From a virus: a stretch of 21,761 bases of DNA. The stretch spans positions 1 through 21,761 of IMG/VR virus record IMGVR_UViG_3300015371_000210. The stretch is one strand, 5' to 3'. The notes beneath the pieces were generated by a model, which saw only the letters and a program-made list of their open reading frames with translations, was not told where the DNA came from and ran no database searches. The position numbers were made by a program, and so were the translations under genes. Below are positions 1 to 5,633 of the stretch, in pieces; positions within the stretch are counted from its first letter, which is position 1, and every line of letters starts with the position of its first letter.

Positions 1-70
1 AAAGGCTTTAGTTGCGTTAGTTGAATATCTGTATCGTAAAGAATATGACCGAGAACGAGGTATAAGATGA
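1..70 (+). CDS. 3' end of an upstream gene (partial, unknown)
   Basis: The second frame is open from base 2 to a TGA at 68-70 and would encode a 22-residue C-terminus ending in a charged helix-like stretch (EYLYRKEYDRERGIR). The stop overlaps the next gene's start as ATGA (67-70), the same tight coupling seen between many genes here, which is the main reason to think the frame is real. Nothing can be said about function because most of the gene lies outside the window. Confidence 0.55.
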   Translation, partial: KALVALVEYLYRKEYDRERGIR

Positions 71-405
71 TATACGTACATGAAGCACAGTTGATATCAT
101 TCCTGACCAGTCTGATTGGGCGACAACTCACTTCCAATGAATTGTATGATCTGAATGTTTACTTGTCCAATATGGGAAGGTCGATCAACAGCATGACATT
201 GAACAGCCTGTTGGGAGCCATGTCTGATGGGACAAACAAAATTCATGCCATCAAATATTATCGTTCTTTGACAGGCATGACTTTGGTCGAATCCAAAAAT
301 GCTGTGGAACGGTATTGGAACGCTGCCGCCCCTGCCTCACCCGAACCAATTGTAGGGGATTGGAAATCTTTGACCTCACCTGACACTCATGGGTATCATG
401 ATTGA
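67..405 (+). CDS. Small protein with ribosomal L7/L12 C-terminal-like domain
   Basis: A 112-residue protein. Residues about 58-84 (KIHAIKYYRSLTGMTLVESK followed by NAVE) closely follow the pattern of the L7/L12 C-terminal domain, in which a KI..IK..R..TG..L.E.K..VE motif forms the alpha/beta fold that contacts translation factors on the ribosome. The N-terminal half (1-50) is probably helical and I do not recognise it; the C-terminal tail is Pro/Ser rich. It starts by an ATGA overlap with the upstream frame and its end overlaps the NADAR gene, so it belongs to a plus-strand operon. Domain resemblance is from visual motif matching; a role in translation or just a borrowed fold cannot be distinguished. 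Confidence 0.75.
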   Translation: MIYVHEAQLISFLTSLIGRQLTSNELYDLNVYLSNMGRSINSMTLNSLLGAMSDGTNKIHAIKYYRSLTGMTLVESKNAVERYWNAAAPASPEPIVGDWKSLTSPDTHGYHD

Positions 406-871
406 GACATTTACATTCTTTTACGGTGGACCATTCTCGCAATGGTATCCTGTCAATTTTAAGGTTGATGGTATCGAATATAATTGTGCCGAACAATATA
501 TGATGGCACAGAAGGCTTTGACCTTTGGGGATAATTTGGCTCATGAGCAAATTATGAATAGTGCCAATCCTGCCGAACAAAAATCAATCGGTCGATTGGT
601 TAAAGGATATAATGATGCACGTTGGCATCAAGATGCCAAGCTGGTTGTTTATCGCGGCAATGCAGCAAAATTCTTGGCTGATGTAGCATTGTGGTCGGCA
701 TTGTCGCGCACGTATGGCACAACCTTGGTTGAAGCCAGCCCAACCGATCAGATATGGGGAATTGGTTTAGCTGAAACCGATTATCGGGCTTATAGTCGAG
801 ATACATGGCAGGGAACGAATTGGCTAGGGGAAATTCTTACAATGGTCCGTAATGACCTGATGGAGACGTAA
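398..871 (+). CDS. NADAR-family (YbiA-like) ADP-ribose N-glycosidase
   Basis: About 157 residues (160 if the in-frame ATG at 389 is used; the 398 start gives MIETFTFFYGG and a short ATGATTGA overlap with the previous stop). The sequence carries the hallmarks of the NADAR/YbiA/DUF1768 fold: N-terminal FFYGGPFSQWYP, then DGIEYNCAEQYMMAQKA, a central K..GR...G......W segment, the DQIWGIG motif (residues 120-126 of the longer form) and a terminal GTNWLGEIL..VR. Family length is usually 150-190 residues, so it is complete. NADAR enzymes hydrolyse N-glycosidic bonds of ADP-ribose or riboflavin-pathway intermediates; some remove ADP-ribose from guanine in DNA. In a phage the likely role is reversing ADP-ribosylation or acting in NAD metabolism; that assignment is inference. 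Confidence 0.88.
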   Translation: MIETFTFFYGGPFSQWYPVNFKVDGIEYNCAEQYMMAQKALTFGDNLAHEQIMNSANPAEQKSIGRLVKGYNDARWHQDAKLVVYRGNAAKFLADVALWSALSRTYGTTLVEASPTDQIWGIGLAETDYRAYSRDTWQGTNWLGEILTMVRNDLMET

Positions 872-1198
872 ATGGCTATCCAGAAAATAGAAGCCAATGT
901 CGTTTGTGATGGTTGCGGAAAACAGTTTCGGGTCGAAATCCCGCTTGATGTTCCATTAGACGATTTTGTTGATCTAGAGGATATCTGCCGCGAATACGTG
1001 GCTTGGGGGGAAGGTTACATCTTGGTTGATACTTTCCCCTTGGATAACCATGTCTCAATAGCCGAAGGAGATACTCCGAATCATTGGCTGATGCATCTAT
1101 GTGATGACTGCACCAGAATTATCGATAAAAAGCTGGGGGGTGCTATCGAGTCCACAAAAGATCAGGTTATGGAAGCCCTTGGGTTAGTCGAAATCTAA
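872..1198 (+). CDS. Unknown protein with two CxxC pairs (possible zinc site)
   Basis: A 108-residue acidic protein whose ATG directly follows the NADAR stop (TAAATG). An N-terminal VVCDGCGKQF motif (Cys about 12 and 15) and a distant HLCDDC pair (about 77-80) could together bind one zinc ion, as in small treble-clef or rubredoxin-like knuckles. The intervening region is rich in Asp/Glu and the C-terminus is a likely amphipathic helix. I do not recognise the family. It appears to be the last gene of the first plus-strand cluster, as a 78-nt gap follows. Confidence 0.75.
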   Translation: MAIQKIEANVVCDGCGKQFRVEIPLDVPLDDFVDLEDICREYVAWGEGYILVDTFPLDNHVSIAEGDTPNHWLMHLCDDCTRIIDKKLGGAIESTKDQVMEALGLVEI

Positions 1199-1219
1199 GA
1201 AAATTTCTTATTTTTGGAC

Positions 1220-1248
1220 TTGACAACCCCTTTATAAAATGGGATTTT
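1220..1248 (+). promoter_or_regulatory. Possible sigma70-type promoter
   Basis: The gap 1199-1276 contains an exact TTGACA at 1220-1225. Seventeen bases downstream is GATTTT (1243-1248), a poor -10 match; a better TATAAA (1233-1238) lies too close to serve that -35 box. The AT-rich gap and the downstream ribosome site (AAGGAAAAA ahead of the ATG at 1277) fit a promoter for the 1277 gene, but the -10 is weak. Confidence 0.3.
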
Positions 1249-1276
1249 GTGATGACCAATAATAAGGAAAAACGCC

Positions 1277-1441
1277 ATGGAGAAGAAATTGACGGAAATC
1301 CTAGAGCTATTCCGTATTGGGTCAATCTCGTATGATGACGCCTTGGAACGGTTAGCCGATCTTAATCTAGAGCGTCAAACTGCGGCTAATAAGCTGCAAG
1401 AGGATTTGGCTCAATGTCTCTTTATGTTGGAAACCGAATGA
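1277..1441 (+). CDS. Small hypothetical protein, 54 residues
   Basis: An ATG preceded by AAGGAAAAACGCC opens a 54-residue frame (starts MEKKLTEILELFRIGSISYD and ends CLFMLETE) to a TGA at 1439-1441. It looks like a small all-helical protein with hydrophobic/charged alternation (LERLADLNLERQTAANKLQEDL), possibly a short coiled coil. It overlaps the start of the next gene by 28 bases. Family not recognised. Good ribosome site and packing support coding. Confidence 0.6.
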   Translation: MEKKLTEILELFRIGSISYDDALERLADLNLERQTAANKLQEDLAQCLFMLETE

Positions 1442-1899
1442 ACCTTGATCCTCTTGATCTTAAAGAACGATTGCGGAAAGTTGCGGAGTGTTATGCCGAA
1501 TACATTACGTTTGGTGTAGGGCAGAATCCTTCTGACTATCTTGAAGGTCAAGCCGCTGATTATATCGAACAACTAGAGCAGGCATTACAATCCTTTTTGC
1601 AATTAAGTTGGGAGCCCGGTGATTCGCCCGAACCGTCATATTATTGTGTATATCCCATTGATGACGCCCATAATACTATTCGGGAGGCTTCGATGTTATT
1701 AACGGGGATGAATCCGTTTCCAGCCGAACAGAATGGCTCGGTTTCTTGCTTTTCTGTGGATAATGAAAACCATTATATGGTGTGGCTGGATGGAATGGCT
1801 TACGCTGAAAAGGATCGAGATTTGGTAAAGCCCGAACACCTTGAATTATTTGATCAGGCATTAGCAAATGCAAAGTCTGAAACTGCAAGAAGCGGCTAG
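1414..1899 (+). CDS. Hypothetical protein, 161 residues
   Basis: Unrecognised 161-residue acidic protein. The N-terminal third contains helices (LKERLRKVAECYAEY, then DYIEQLEQALQSF); the rest looks like a mixed alpha/beta domain with the segment NHYMVWLDGMAY. The start at 1414 is favoured by an AGAGGA ribosome site at 1399-1404 with nine-base spacing; an alternative ATG at 1438 would make a classic ATGA overlap with the preceding stop and lose eight residues. No catalytic motif is visible. Confidence 0.75.
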   Translation: MSLYVGNRMNLDPLDLKERLRKVAECYAEYITFGVGQNPSDYLEGQAADYIEQLEQALQSFLQLSWEPGDSPEPSYYCVYPIDDAHNTIREASMLLTGMNPFPAEQNGSVSCFSVDNENHYMVWLDGMAYAEKDRDLVKPEHLELFDQALANAKSETARSG

Positions 1900-2020
1900 T
1901 GCTCTTTGGTTGGATTTTATCATGGGAAAAATTCAAATGGAATGGAATGTCGCTATCGAGGTTTTCATTCTTACCAAAAACCCTAAATTGAAGTTTAAGA
2001 AATTAGGGTTTCCGACTTGA
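1868..2020 (+). CDS. Possible small hypothetical protein, 50 residues
   Basis: A 50-residue frame (MQSLKLQEAASALWLDFIMG to a basic end LKFKKLGFPT) overlaps the end of the previous gene by 32 bases and fills the space up to the hairpin region at 2028-2088. A second in-frame ATG at 1922 would give a shorter, non-overlapping product. The ribosome site is weak and no family is recognised, so this is a tentative call. Confidence 0.4.
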   Translation: MQSLKLQEAASALWLDFIMGKIQMEWNVAIEVFILTKNPKLKFKKLGFPT

Positions 2021-2027
2021 TAAACAA

Positions 2028-2088
2028 TTGTCACGTGATCATCCCGCCCCCAAGTGATCATGTGATGATGGGAGGGTTGGCAATCCTC
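2028..2088 (+). promoter_or_regulatory. Two hairpin-forming dyads upstream of the 2138 gene
   Basis: TCACGTGATCA (2031-2041) and TGATCATGTGA (2055-2065) form an 11-bp inverted repeat with one G-T wobble around a C-rich 13-nt loop. Immediately downstream GAGGGTT (2072-2078) and AATCCTC (2082-2088) can form a second stem, with one wobble, around GGC. Neither is followed by a T tract, so intrinsic termination is unlikely. The location, in a 117-nt non-coding gap just upstream of a gene, fits an operator or a structured 5' leader. Confidence 0.45.
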
Positions 2089-2137
2089 ATGTCCCAATTT
2101 GGTTGTCAACTCTCCCCACTTTTTTACCAGGTGAAGC

Positions 2138-2407
2138 ATGCCTACGTCTGACTACAGTAAGATAGCAACAGCCCTTGGGTTATTTGCCTCAGCAATACGT
2201 TCTGGCGAACGTTGGAGTGAGCAATGCGAAATTACCAATAACGAGGCACACGAGGCTCTTGAACGGCTGACCCATGAACGAAATCAGTTATACGATGTAT
2301 TGCATGCAATGATTAGGTATCTCGGTCCAGATGGATATTTCCCGACTTGCGGCAAGACAATTACCGATCAAGCTAGGGCTGTTCTAGGAGAATGTCATGG
2401 AGATTGA
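2138..2407 (+). CDS. Hypothetical protein, 89 residues
   Basis: ATG with an upstream AGGTGAAGC ribosome site. Residues 1-25 form a possible helix, 30-65 a longer helical region (EAHEALERLTHERNQLYDVL), followed by YLGPDGYFPTCGKTITDQA and an acidic end. It looks like the small phage proteins of unknown function often found in early clusters. Its last bases overlap the start of the next small gene (2397), implying co-translation. No family recognised. Confidence 0.7.
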   Translation: MPTSDYSKIATALGLFASAIRSGERWSEQCEITNNEAHEALERLTHERNQLYDVLHAMIRYLGPDGYFPTCGKTITDQARAVLGECHGD

Positions 2408-2489
2408 TACAATTTTACGCAAATGTTTGGCTTTTCTTATTGGATTAAGCCTTTGTTTTGCAGTAATGGCAACCCTGTCATTTTTGTAA
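2397..2489 (+). CDS. Tiny single-pass membrane peptide, 30 residues
   Basis: ATG inside the end of the preceding gene opens a 30-residue frame with a charged N-terminus (MEIDTILRK) and one hydrophobic segment (residues about 10-30). The stop TAA at 2487-2489 shares bases with the AAGGAG ribosome site of the next gene, suggesting coupling. Probable inner-membrane peptide; function unknown. Confidence 0.55.
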   Translation: MEIDTILRKCLAFLIGLSLCFAVMATLSFL

Positions 2490-2498
2490 GGAGATAAC

Positions 2499-2615
2499 AT
2501 GTCTTATTGGATTGCTTTTGTGTTCTGTGGCTTGGTTGTGTGGTGTTGTTTAGCCGCAGCTTTGTTCGTAACAATCCCGATAATCGCTCTTTCTTATCAT
2601 TGGTGGGTGGGATGA
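2499..2615 (+). CDS. Tiny membrane protein, 38 residues
   Basis: The start is fixed by a near-perfect AAGGAG (2488-2493) six bases upstream of the ATG. The product is almost entirely hydrophobic (residues about 3-33), with a Trp/Cys-rich face (VVWCCLAAALFV) and ends YHWWVG. One transmembrane helix, perhaps a hairpin. Function unknown; it lies in a run of three membrane peptides. Confidence 0.6.
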   Translation: MSYWIAFVFCGLVVWCCLAAALFVTIPIIALSYHWWVG

Positions 2616-2633
2616 AACTACGCCGTTATTGGT

Positions 2634-2822
2634 GTGACAGAGTATAGACCGATGAACGATCTATTTTTTATAATGGTGCTTTTCTTTTATCTGTCCATGG
2701 GTATTATTGCATTTGTGGTAGCTGGTATCGTTATCTCAGTTGAACGATATTTAGCTAGGAAACGCGCCAAACGGCAGGCAGAAGCCGAAGCTGAAACTAT
2801 CATCCGCTTTATCAACAAGTAA
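2634..2822 (+). CDS. Small membrane protein with basic cytoplasmic tail
   Basis: A frame of 62 residues from a GTG at 2634, or 56 from the ATG at 2652; neither has a good ribosome site, so translation may be coupled to the preceding frames. Residues about 10-36 are one long hydrophobic helix, followed by a positively charged helix (RYLARKRAKRQAEAEAETII). The positive-inside rule places the tail in the cytoplasm. It is the last gene of the left plus-strand cluster, before the convergent minus-strand genes. No family recognised. Confidence 0.6.
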   Translation: MTEYRPMNDLFFIMVLFFYLSMGIIAFVVAGIVISVERYLARKRAKRQAEAEAETIIRFINK

Positions 2823-2845
2823 ATTAGCCATCATCTGTCTATACC

Positions 2846-2887
2846 TGGCACACTCACTCGGTGCCACCACCTCCATATTGGCCAATA
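2846..2887. other. Dyad symmetries at the convergent gene junction
   Basis: TGGCAC (2846-2851) pairs with GTGCCA (2861-2866) around nine bases, and TATTGGCCAATA (2876-2887) is a perfect 12-bp palindrome. They sit between the last plus-strand gene and the end of the minus-strand beta-helix gene, where a bidirectional transcription stop would be expected. There is no T tract in either direction, so a terminator is only a possibility. Confidence 0.3.
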
Positions 2888-2919
2888 AATTGTTGCACGA
2901 AAGAAATCACGAGCTGTCA

Positions 2920-3768
2920 TCAGCAAGTAAATTCTTTGGTATAATACCAATAATCATAGCCGGGGACCCACCGACAAGTAGCATAGAAAAAATTACCAAG
3001 AGGGGTGTTGCGTCCTCCGATTGGTGGACCACTGCCATCTTTGTAATGCTGATCAAAATAATTATTGACAACATAAACGTTTTTTCGATTAGCCGCAGGC
3101 TGAAATGCAATATAACAACCTGCCCCTTTATTTTTCAGGAATTGATTTTTAGTAATCATAACTCGAAGTAAGCCCTGAGTCGGTAAGTCTGGTTCAATAT
3201 CAATACCAGCTTGCGGATAGGGTGATTCACTGTGCGTCAAGGTGAACAAACTGTTTTGCACTGTTAGGTCTTCGGCAGAAATAATTGATAAGCCATTGCG
3301 AGCATTGTCGGCACATAGCACATGATCTACTGTTACCAATTTTGAGTCATGAATATACAAACCATCAGCTTGGGCTTCGCGAAGCGCCAGACCTTCTCCA
3401 ACTCGGATATCATGTGAATTGAGGATTTGTAGACAAAAACCATGTCGCCCTGGTTCAGTAGTAATATGCTTATAACGTTCTCCGATAATTGCTCCGGGTC
3501 CGCTAATACTAACATCCTCAACATCCCGAACGTCCACAATTATACTGCTAACTTTATTATGTGGGATGGCTCGCAATATTCCTTCAACTTTTAAATTGGT
3601 GTGGGAATGCATTCGAACACTGCGGATAGAATCAACAAAAAATTCAGTTTGTGGCGGAATCCAAACAGTGTCTCCGCTTGCGGCACGATCCATTGCGATT
3701 TGAATGGCATCAGTACTATCGGGACTATTAGGTACTGCCCCAAAATCTAAAACATTAAGTGTACTCAT
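2920..3768 (-). CDS. Right-handed beta-helix protein (pectate lyase-like fold)
   Basis: A 282-residue protein. The N-terminus has the pattern VLDFGAVPN..DSTDAIQIAMDRA followed by G.TVWIPP (residues about 6-40), the opening of many pectate-lyase-3 / polygalacturonase-type beta-helices. It is followed by repeated short strand/turn units typical of beta-helix coils (SIIVDVRDVEDVSISGPGAI, DGLYIHDSKLVTVDHVLC, NGLSIISAEDLTVQNSLF, VYVVNNYF). There is no signal peptide. Such folds in phages are usually tailspike or capsule-degrading modules, but this protein lacks an obvious virion-anchoring N-terminal domain. It begins three bases after the BA14K-like gene. Substrate and catalytic residues are not identified. 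Confidence 0.75.
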   Translation of the reverse strand: MSTLNVLDFGAVPNSPDSTDAIQIAMDRAASGDTVWIPPQTEFFVDSIRSVRMHSHTNLKVEGILRAIPHNKVSSIIVDVRDVEDVSISGPGAIIGERYKHITTEPGRHGFCLQILNSHDIRVGEGLALREAQADGLYIHDSKLVTVDHVLCADNARNGLSIISAEDLTVQNSLFTLTHSESPYPQAGIDIEPDLPTQGLLRVMITKNQFLKNKGAGCYIAFQPAANRKNVYVVNNYFDQHYKDGSGPPIGGRNTPLGNFFYATCRWVPGYDYWYYTKEFTC

Positions 3769-3771
3769 AAA

Positions 3772-4089
3772 TTATCCCCGGGGACAACGATGGAATCTCC
3801 CATCGTACCCAACATATAATCCAGTTTGTGGATTCCAGCTTCGGAAGTGTTGAACACAATAATTGTAGGCTGCGTTTGGATTATAATAGGGTTGCGGCTG
3901 TGGATAGTATGGTTGTGGTTGAGGCGGGTAATATGGCTGCGGCTGGGGAAAGAACGGGAATGGGCTATTACCGCATCCACCAAACAAACAAACATTAATG
4001 TCAAAGCCACCGAAACCTTGGCGTCTACCCTGAGCATTTGCAGGGGTTAGAAACACCAATAAAGCAATAAGACAAAGTATATATCTCAT
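3772..4089 (-). CDS. Secreted BA14K-like protein with PQPQPYY repeats
   Basis: A 105-residue protein with an N-terminal signal peptide (MRYILCLIALLVFLTPANA, probable cut after residue 19), a Gly-rich section with two Cys (34, 39), three proline-rich PQPQPYY repeats (about 48-69) and a C-terminal YNYCVQHFRSWNPQTGLYVG motif continuing to Cys102. The last part matches the BA14K family pattern (C...RSYDP.TGTY.G.DG..H.C), known from alphaproteobacterial surface-exposed proteins. Its ribosome site, GGAGGT, lies in the 3' arm of the terminator hairpin just upstream (see 4094-4129). A phage copy is unusual; probably acquired from a host. Export to the periplasm or envelope is expected; role unknown. 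Confidence 0.82.
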   Translation of the reverse strand: MRYILCLIALLVFLTPANAQGRRQGFGGFDINVCLFGGCGNSPFPFFPQPQPYYPPQPQPYYPQPQPYYNPNAAYNYCVQHFRSWNPQTGLYVGYDGRFHRCPRG

Positions 4090-4093
4090 AAAA

Positions 4094-4129
4094 AAATACC
4101 TCCGTAAGAGTGAACCTACGGAGGTATTT
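4094..4129 (-). terminator. Intrinsic terminator after major capsid gene
   Basis: AAATACCTCCGTA (4094-4106) and TACGGAGGTATTT (4117-4129) form a perfect 13-bp stem with a ten-base loop. Read on the minus strand the stem is followed by a run of Ts that continues to the ATG of the BA14K-like gene. This fits a rho-independent terminator ending the gp23 transcript. The 3' arm includes GGAGGT, the ribosome site of the next gene. Confidence 0.85.
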
Positions 4130-4132
4130 ATC
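4125..4132 (-). promoter_or_regulatory. T4-type late promoter (GATAAATA) for BA14K-like gene
   Basis: Minus-strand GATAAATA differs from T4 TATAAATA at the first base only. It lies 35 nt upstream of the ATG and overlaps the 5' base of the terminator stem, so transcripts starting here would begin inside the hairpin and lose its 5' arm. Confidence 0.6.
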
Positions 4133-4147
4133 GGTTTAGTTTACCGA

Positions 4148-5572
4148 TTAGGTAAGGTTTTTGACAATTACGCGCCGATAGTAAACATTACTATCTTGTG
4201 TCAGAGCACCCAAGCCTTGAGTTGTGCCTTGAGCATATGGGTTCGCAACCACGCCATAACGGGTCTTGAATCCAATCTTTGGCTGGAAGGTGTTTGGATC
4301 AACTGCCCGAACCATTTGCAATGGCACATATGGGCAATAGAACAAGCCAGCGTCAGCAAAGTTGTTACCCTTATAACCAATGGTTAGATATTCTCCACCC
4401 ATTGCATACGGATCAATATAGACGCGATACTTGCCATTAAGCACTCCCGCAAATGTGTTGCCAGTGTCATCCACTGACAGGTTGTTGCTGGTAAGAGCCG
4501 TGCTGTAGTCAAGCTTGCCGGTTTCAGTTAACGCCGATGCTACGTCCGAAGAACACAGCACAACGTTACCACGACCCCGACGAGTCTGCTTGGCAATTTG
4601 ATTTGCTTCGCGCTCTAGCTGGAAGTGAAGTCCCTTGAACTTTTCCACCAACCAACGACCATTGGAATCAACATCAAGATCAAAAATACCGGCTGATGTC
4701 GTGTCGGTCTGTGCGCCAGAAACCGCGCAGATGTTAATCACGCGAACGATTTCTCGGTTAATTTCTGCCAGAATTTCGGTTGACAGAATGTTGCTTAGTT
4801 CAGTCTCAGCATCAAGCCCATGAACGGCTTTCAAGTCCTGAGCAAGTTCCATGCTGTACTCAGCCTTTAGGGCACGAGACATTGCAGTAACGGAAACTTT
4901 CTCAATGCTGAAGCCCATTTCAGGGAAGATTGAGAGAGTGTTAGAACCTAACCATTCCGTTAGGGTTCGGCTGATACCACCTGCATAGTTATAGGTGCTA
5001 TTACCAGCGTTATTAGAAACGCCAGGGATGCTAAAGGTTGTATTAGAACCAACGTTATTAGCACCACCACCAAGAACAGTGTTAGAAGCATATCCTGTTT
5101 CTGAGTTAGCAGTTGCATTTGCACCACCACGGGCTGAGAAGCCAGTGTTAGGCTCATAATAGAAAGCTTCCGTACCTGATGTGGTGTTAGAAGATGCATT
5201 GATGTAACGAGAACGCATCGCAAAAACGAGTCCAGTAGGACCAGTCATTTGCTGAACGCCACACAGATCATACGCAATCAGGTTAGGCATTGCCCGACGA
5301 ATTAGGGAAATCATAATCGGGTCAAAAGTATCGATTGCACCCGTACCTTGCGTAGAACTTGAAGCTCCCATGCTGTTGGTTGGTGCAGCTTCCCGCAACA
5401 GGAATTGAGATTGATCCCGATAGGCTCCCAATTCACGTTCGGTGTTTTCCAGCATGCATGCCGTTACCAACCGACGATGTGGGTCTTTAATATTTGGCAA
5501 TTCGGGATGATTCAGAACTGATTCCCATTTCTTCTGAACTTCTTCTGCCAGATAAGCCAATTGCATAATCAT
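4148..5572 (-). CDS. 23: Major capsid protein precursor (gp23-like)
   Basis: A 474-residue homologue of T4 gp23 (521 residues), the hexamer-forming shell protein. Recognisable segments include the N-terminal KKWESVLNHPELPNIKDPHR, the AMRSRY stretch, the central FSIEKVSVTAMSRALKAEYS region, and the C-terminal conserved GFKTRYGVV. The prohead protease consensus (L/I)xE occurs at L59-R60-E61 followed by Ala, close to the known cut after residue 65 in T4, so residues 1-61 are likely removed in maturation. Start at the first ATG with AGGGAGA upstream; an ATG two codons in is possible. Own late promoter (5614-5621) and a terminator (4094-4129) make it a separately transcribed unit. Confidence 0.97.
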   Translation of the reverse strand: MIMQLAYLAEEVQKKWESVLNHPELPNIKDPHRRLVTACMLENTERELGAYRDQSQFLLREAAPTNSMGASSSTQGTGAIDTFDPIMISLIRRAMPNLIAYDLCGVQQMTGPTGLVFAMRSRYINASSNTTSGTEAFYYEPNTGFSARGGANATANSETGYASNTVLGGGANNVGSNTTFSIPGVSNNAGNSTYNYAGGISRTLTEWLGSNTLSIFPEMGFSIEKVSVTAMSRALKAEYSMELAQDLKAVHGLDAETELSNILSTEILAEINREIVRVINICAVSGAQTDTTSAGIFDLDVDSNGRWLVEKFKGLHFQLEREANQIAKQTRRGRGNVVLCSSDVASALTETGKLDYSTALTSNNLSVDDTGNTFAGVLNGKYRVYIDPYAMGGEYLTIGYKGNNFADAGLFYCPYVPLQMVRAVDPNTFQPKIGFKTRYGVVANPYAQGTTQGLGALTQDSNVYYRRVIVKNLT

Positions 5573-5613
5573 TTTTTTAAATCTCCCTATTCTTTGTGCG
5601 GGTTGTAGTTAAT

Positions 5614-5621
5614 TATTTAGT
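5614..5621 (-). promoter_or_regulatory. T4-type late promoter (ACTAAATA) for gp23
   Basis: Minus-strand ACTAAATA matches TATAAATA at six of eight positions and lies 41 nt upstream of the gp23 start, in a 61-nt non-coding gap. The position agrees with the other seven late-promoter-like sites in the window. Confidence 0.65.
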
Positions 5622-5633
5622 AATTCTCACAGT

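Noticed and set aside
1233-1240. TATAAAAT as a T4 late promoter ahead of the 1277 gene
   Set aside because: It differs from TATAAATA in the essential last bases, and the plus-strand cluster otherwise has no late-type motifs.
2612-2647. Eleven-residue frame (MKLRRYWCDRV) starting by ATGA overlap
   Set aside because: Too short to call as a gene; it may serve as a coupling frame for the 2634/2652 start but nothing further supports it.
2878-3171. Open plus-strand frame of 97 codons
   Set aside because: Antisense to the end of the beta-helix gene, no plausible ATG-linked ribosome site and no protein-like features.
3765-4037. Minus-strand 90-codon frame
   Set aside because: Alternative frame of the BA14K-like gene, which has a signal peptide, repeats and a family motif.
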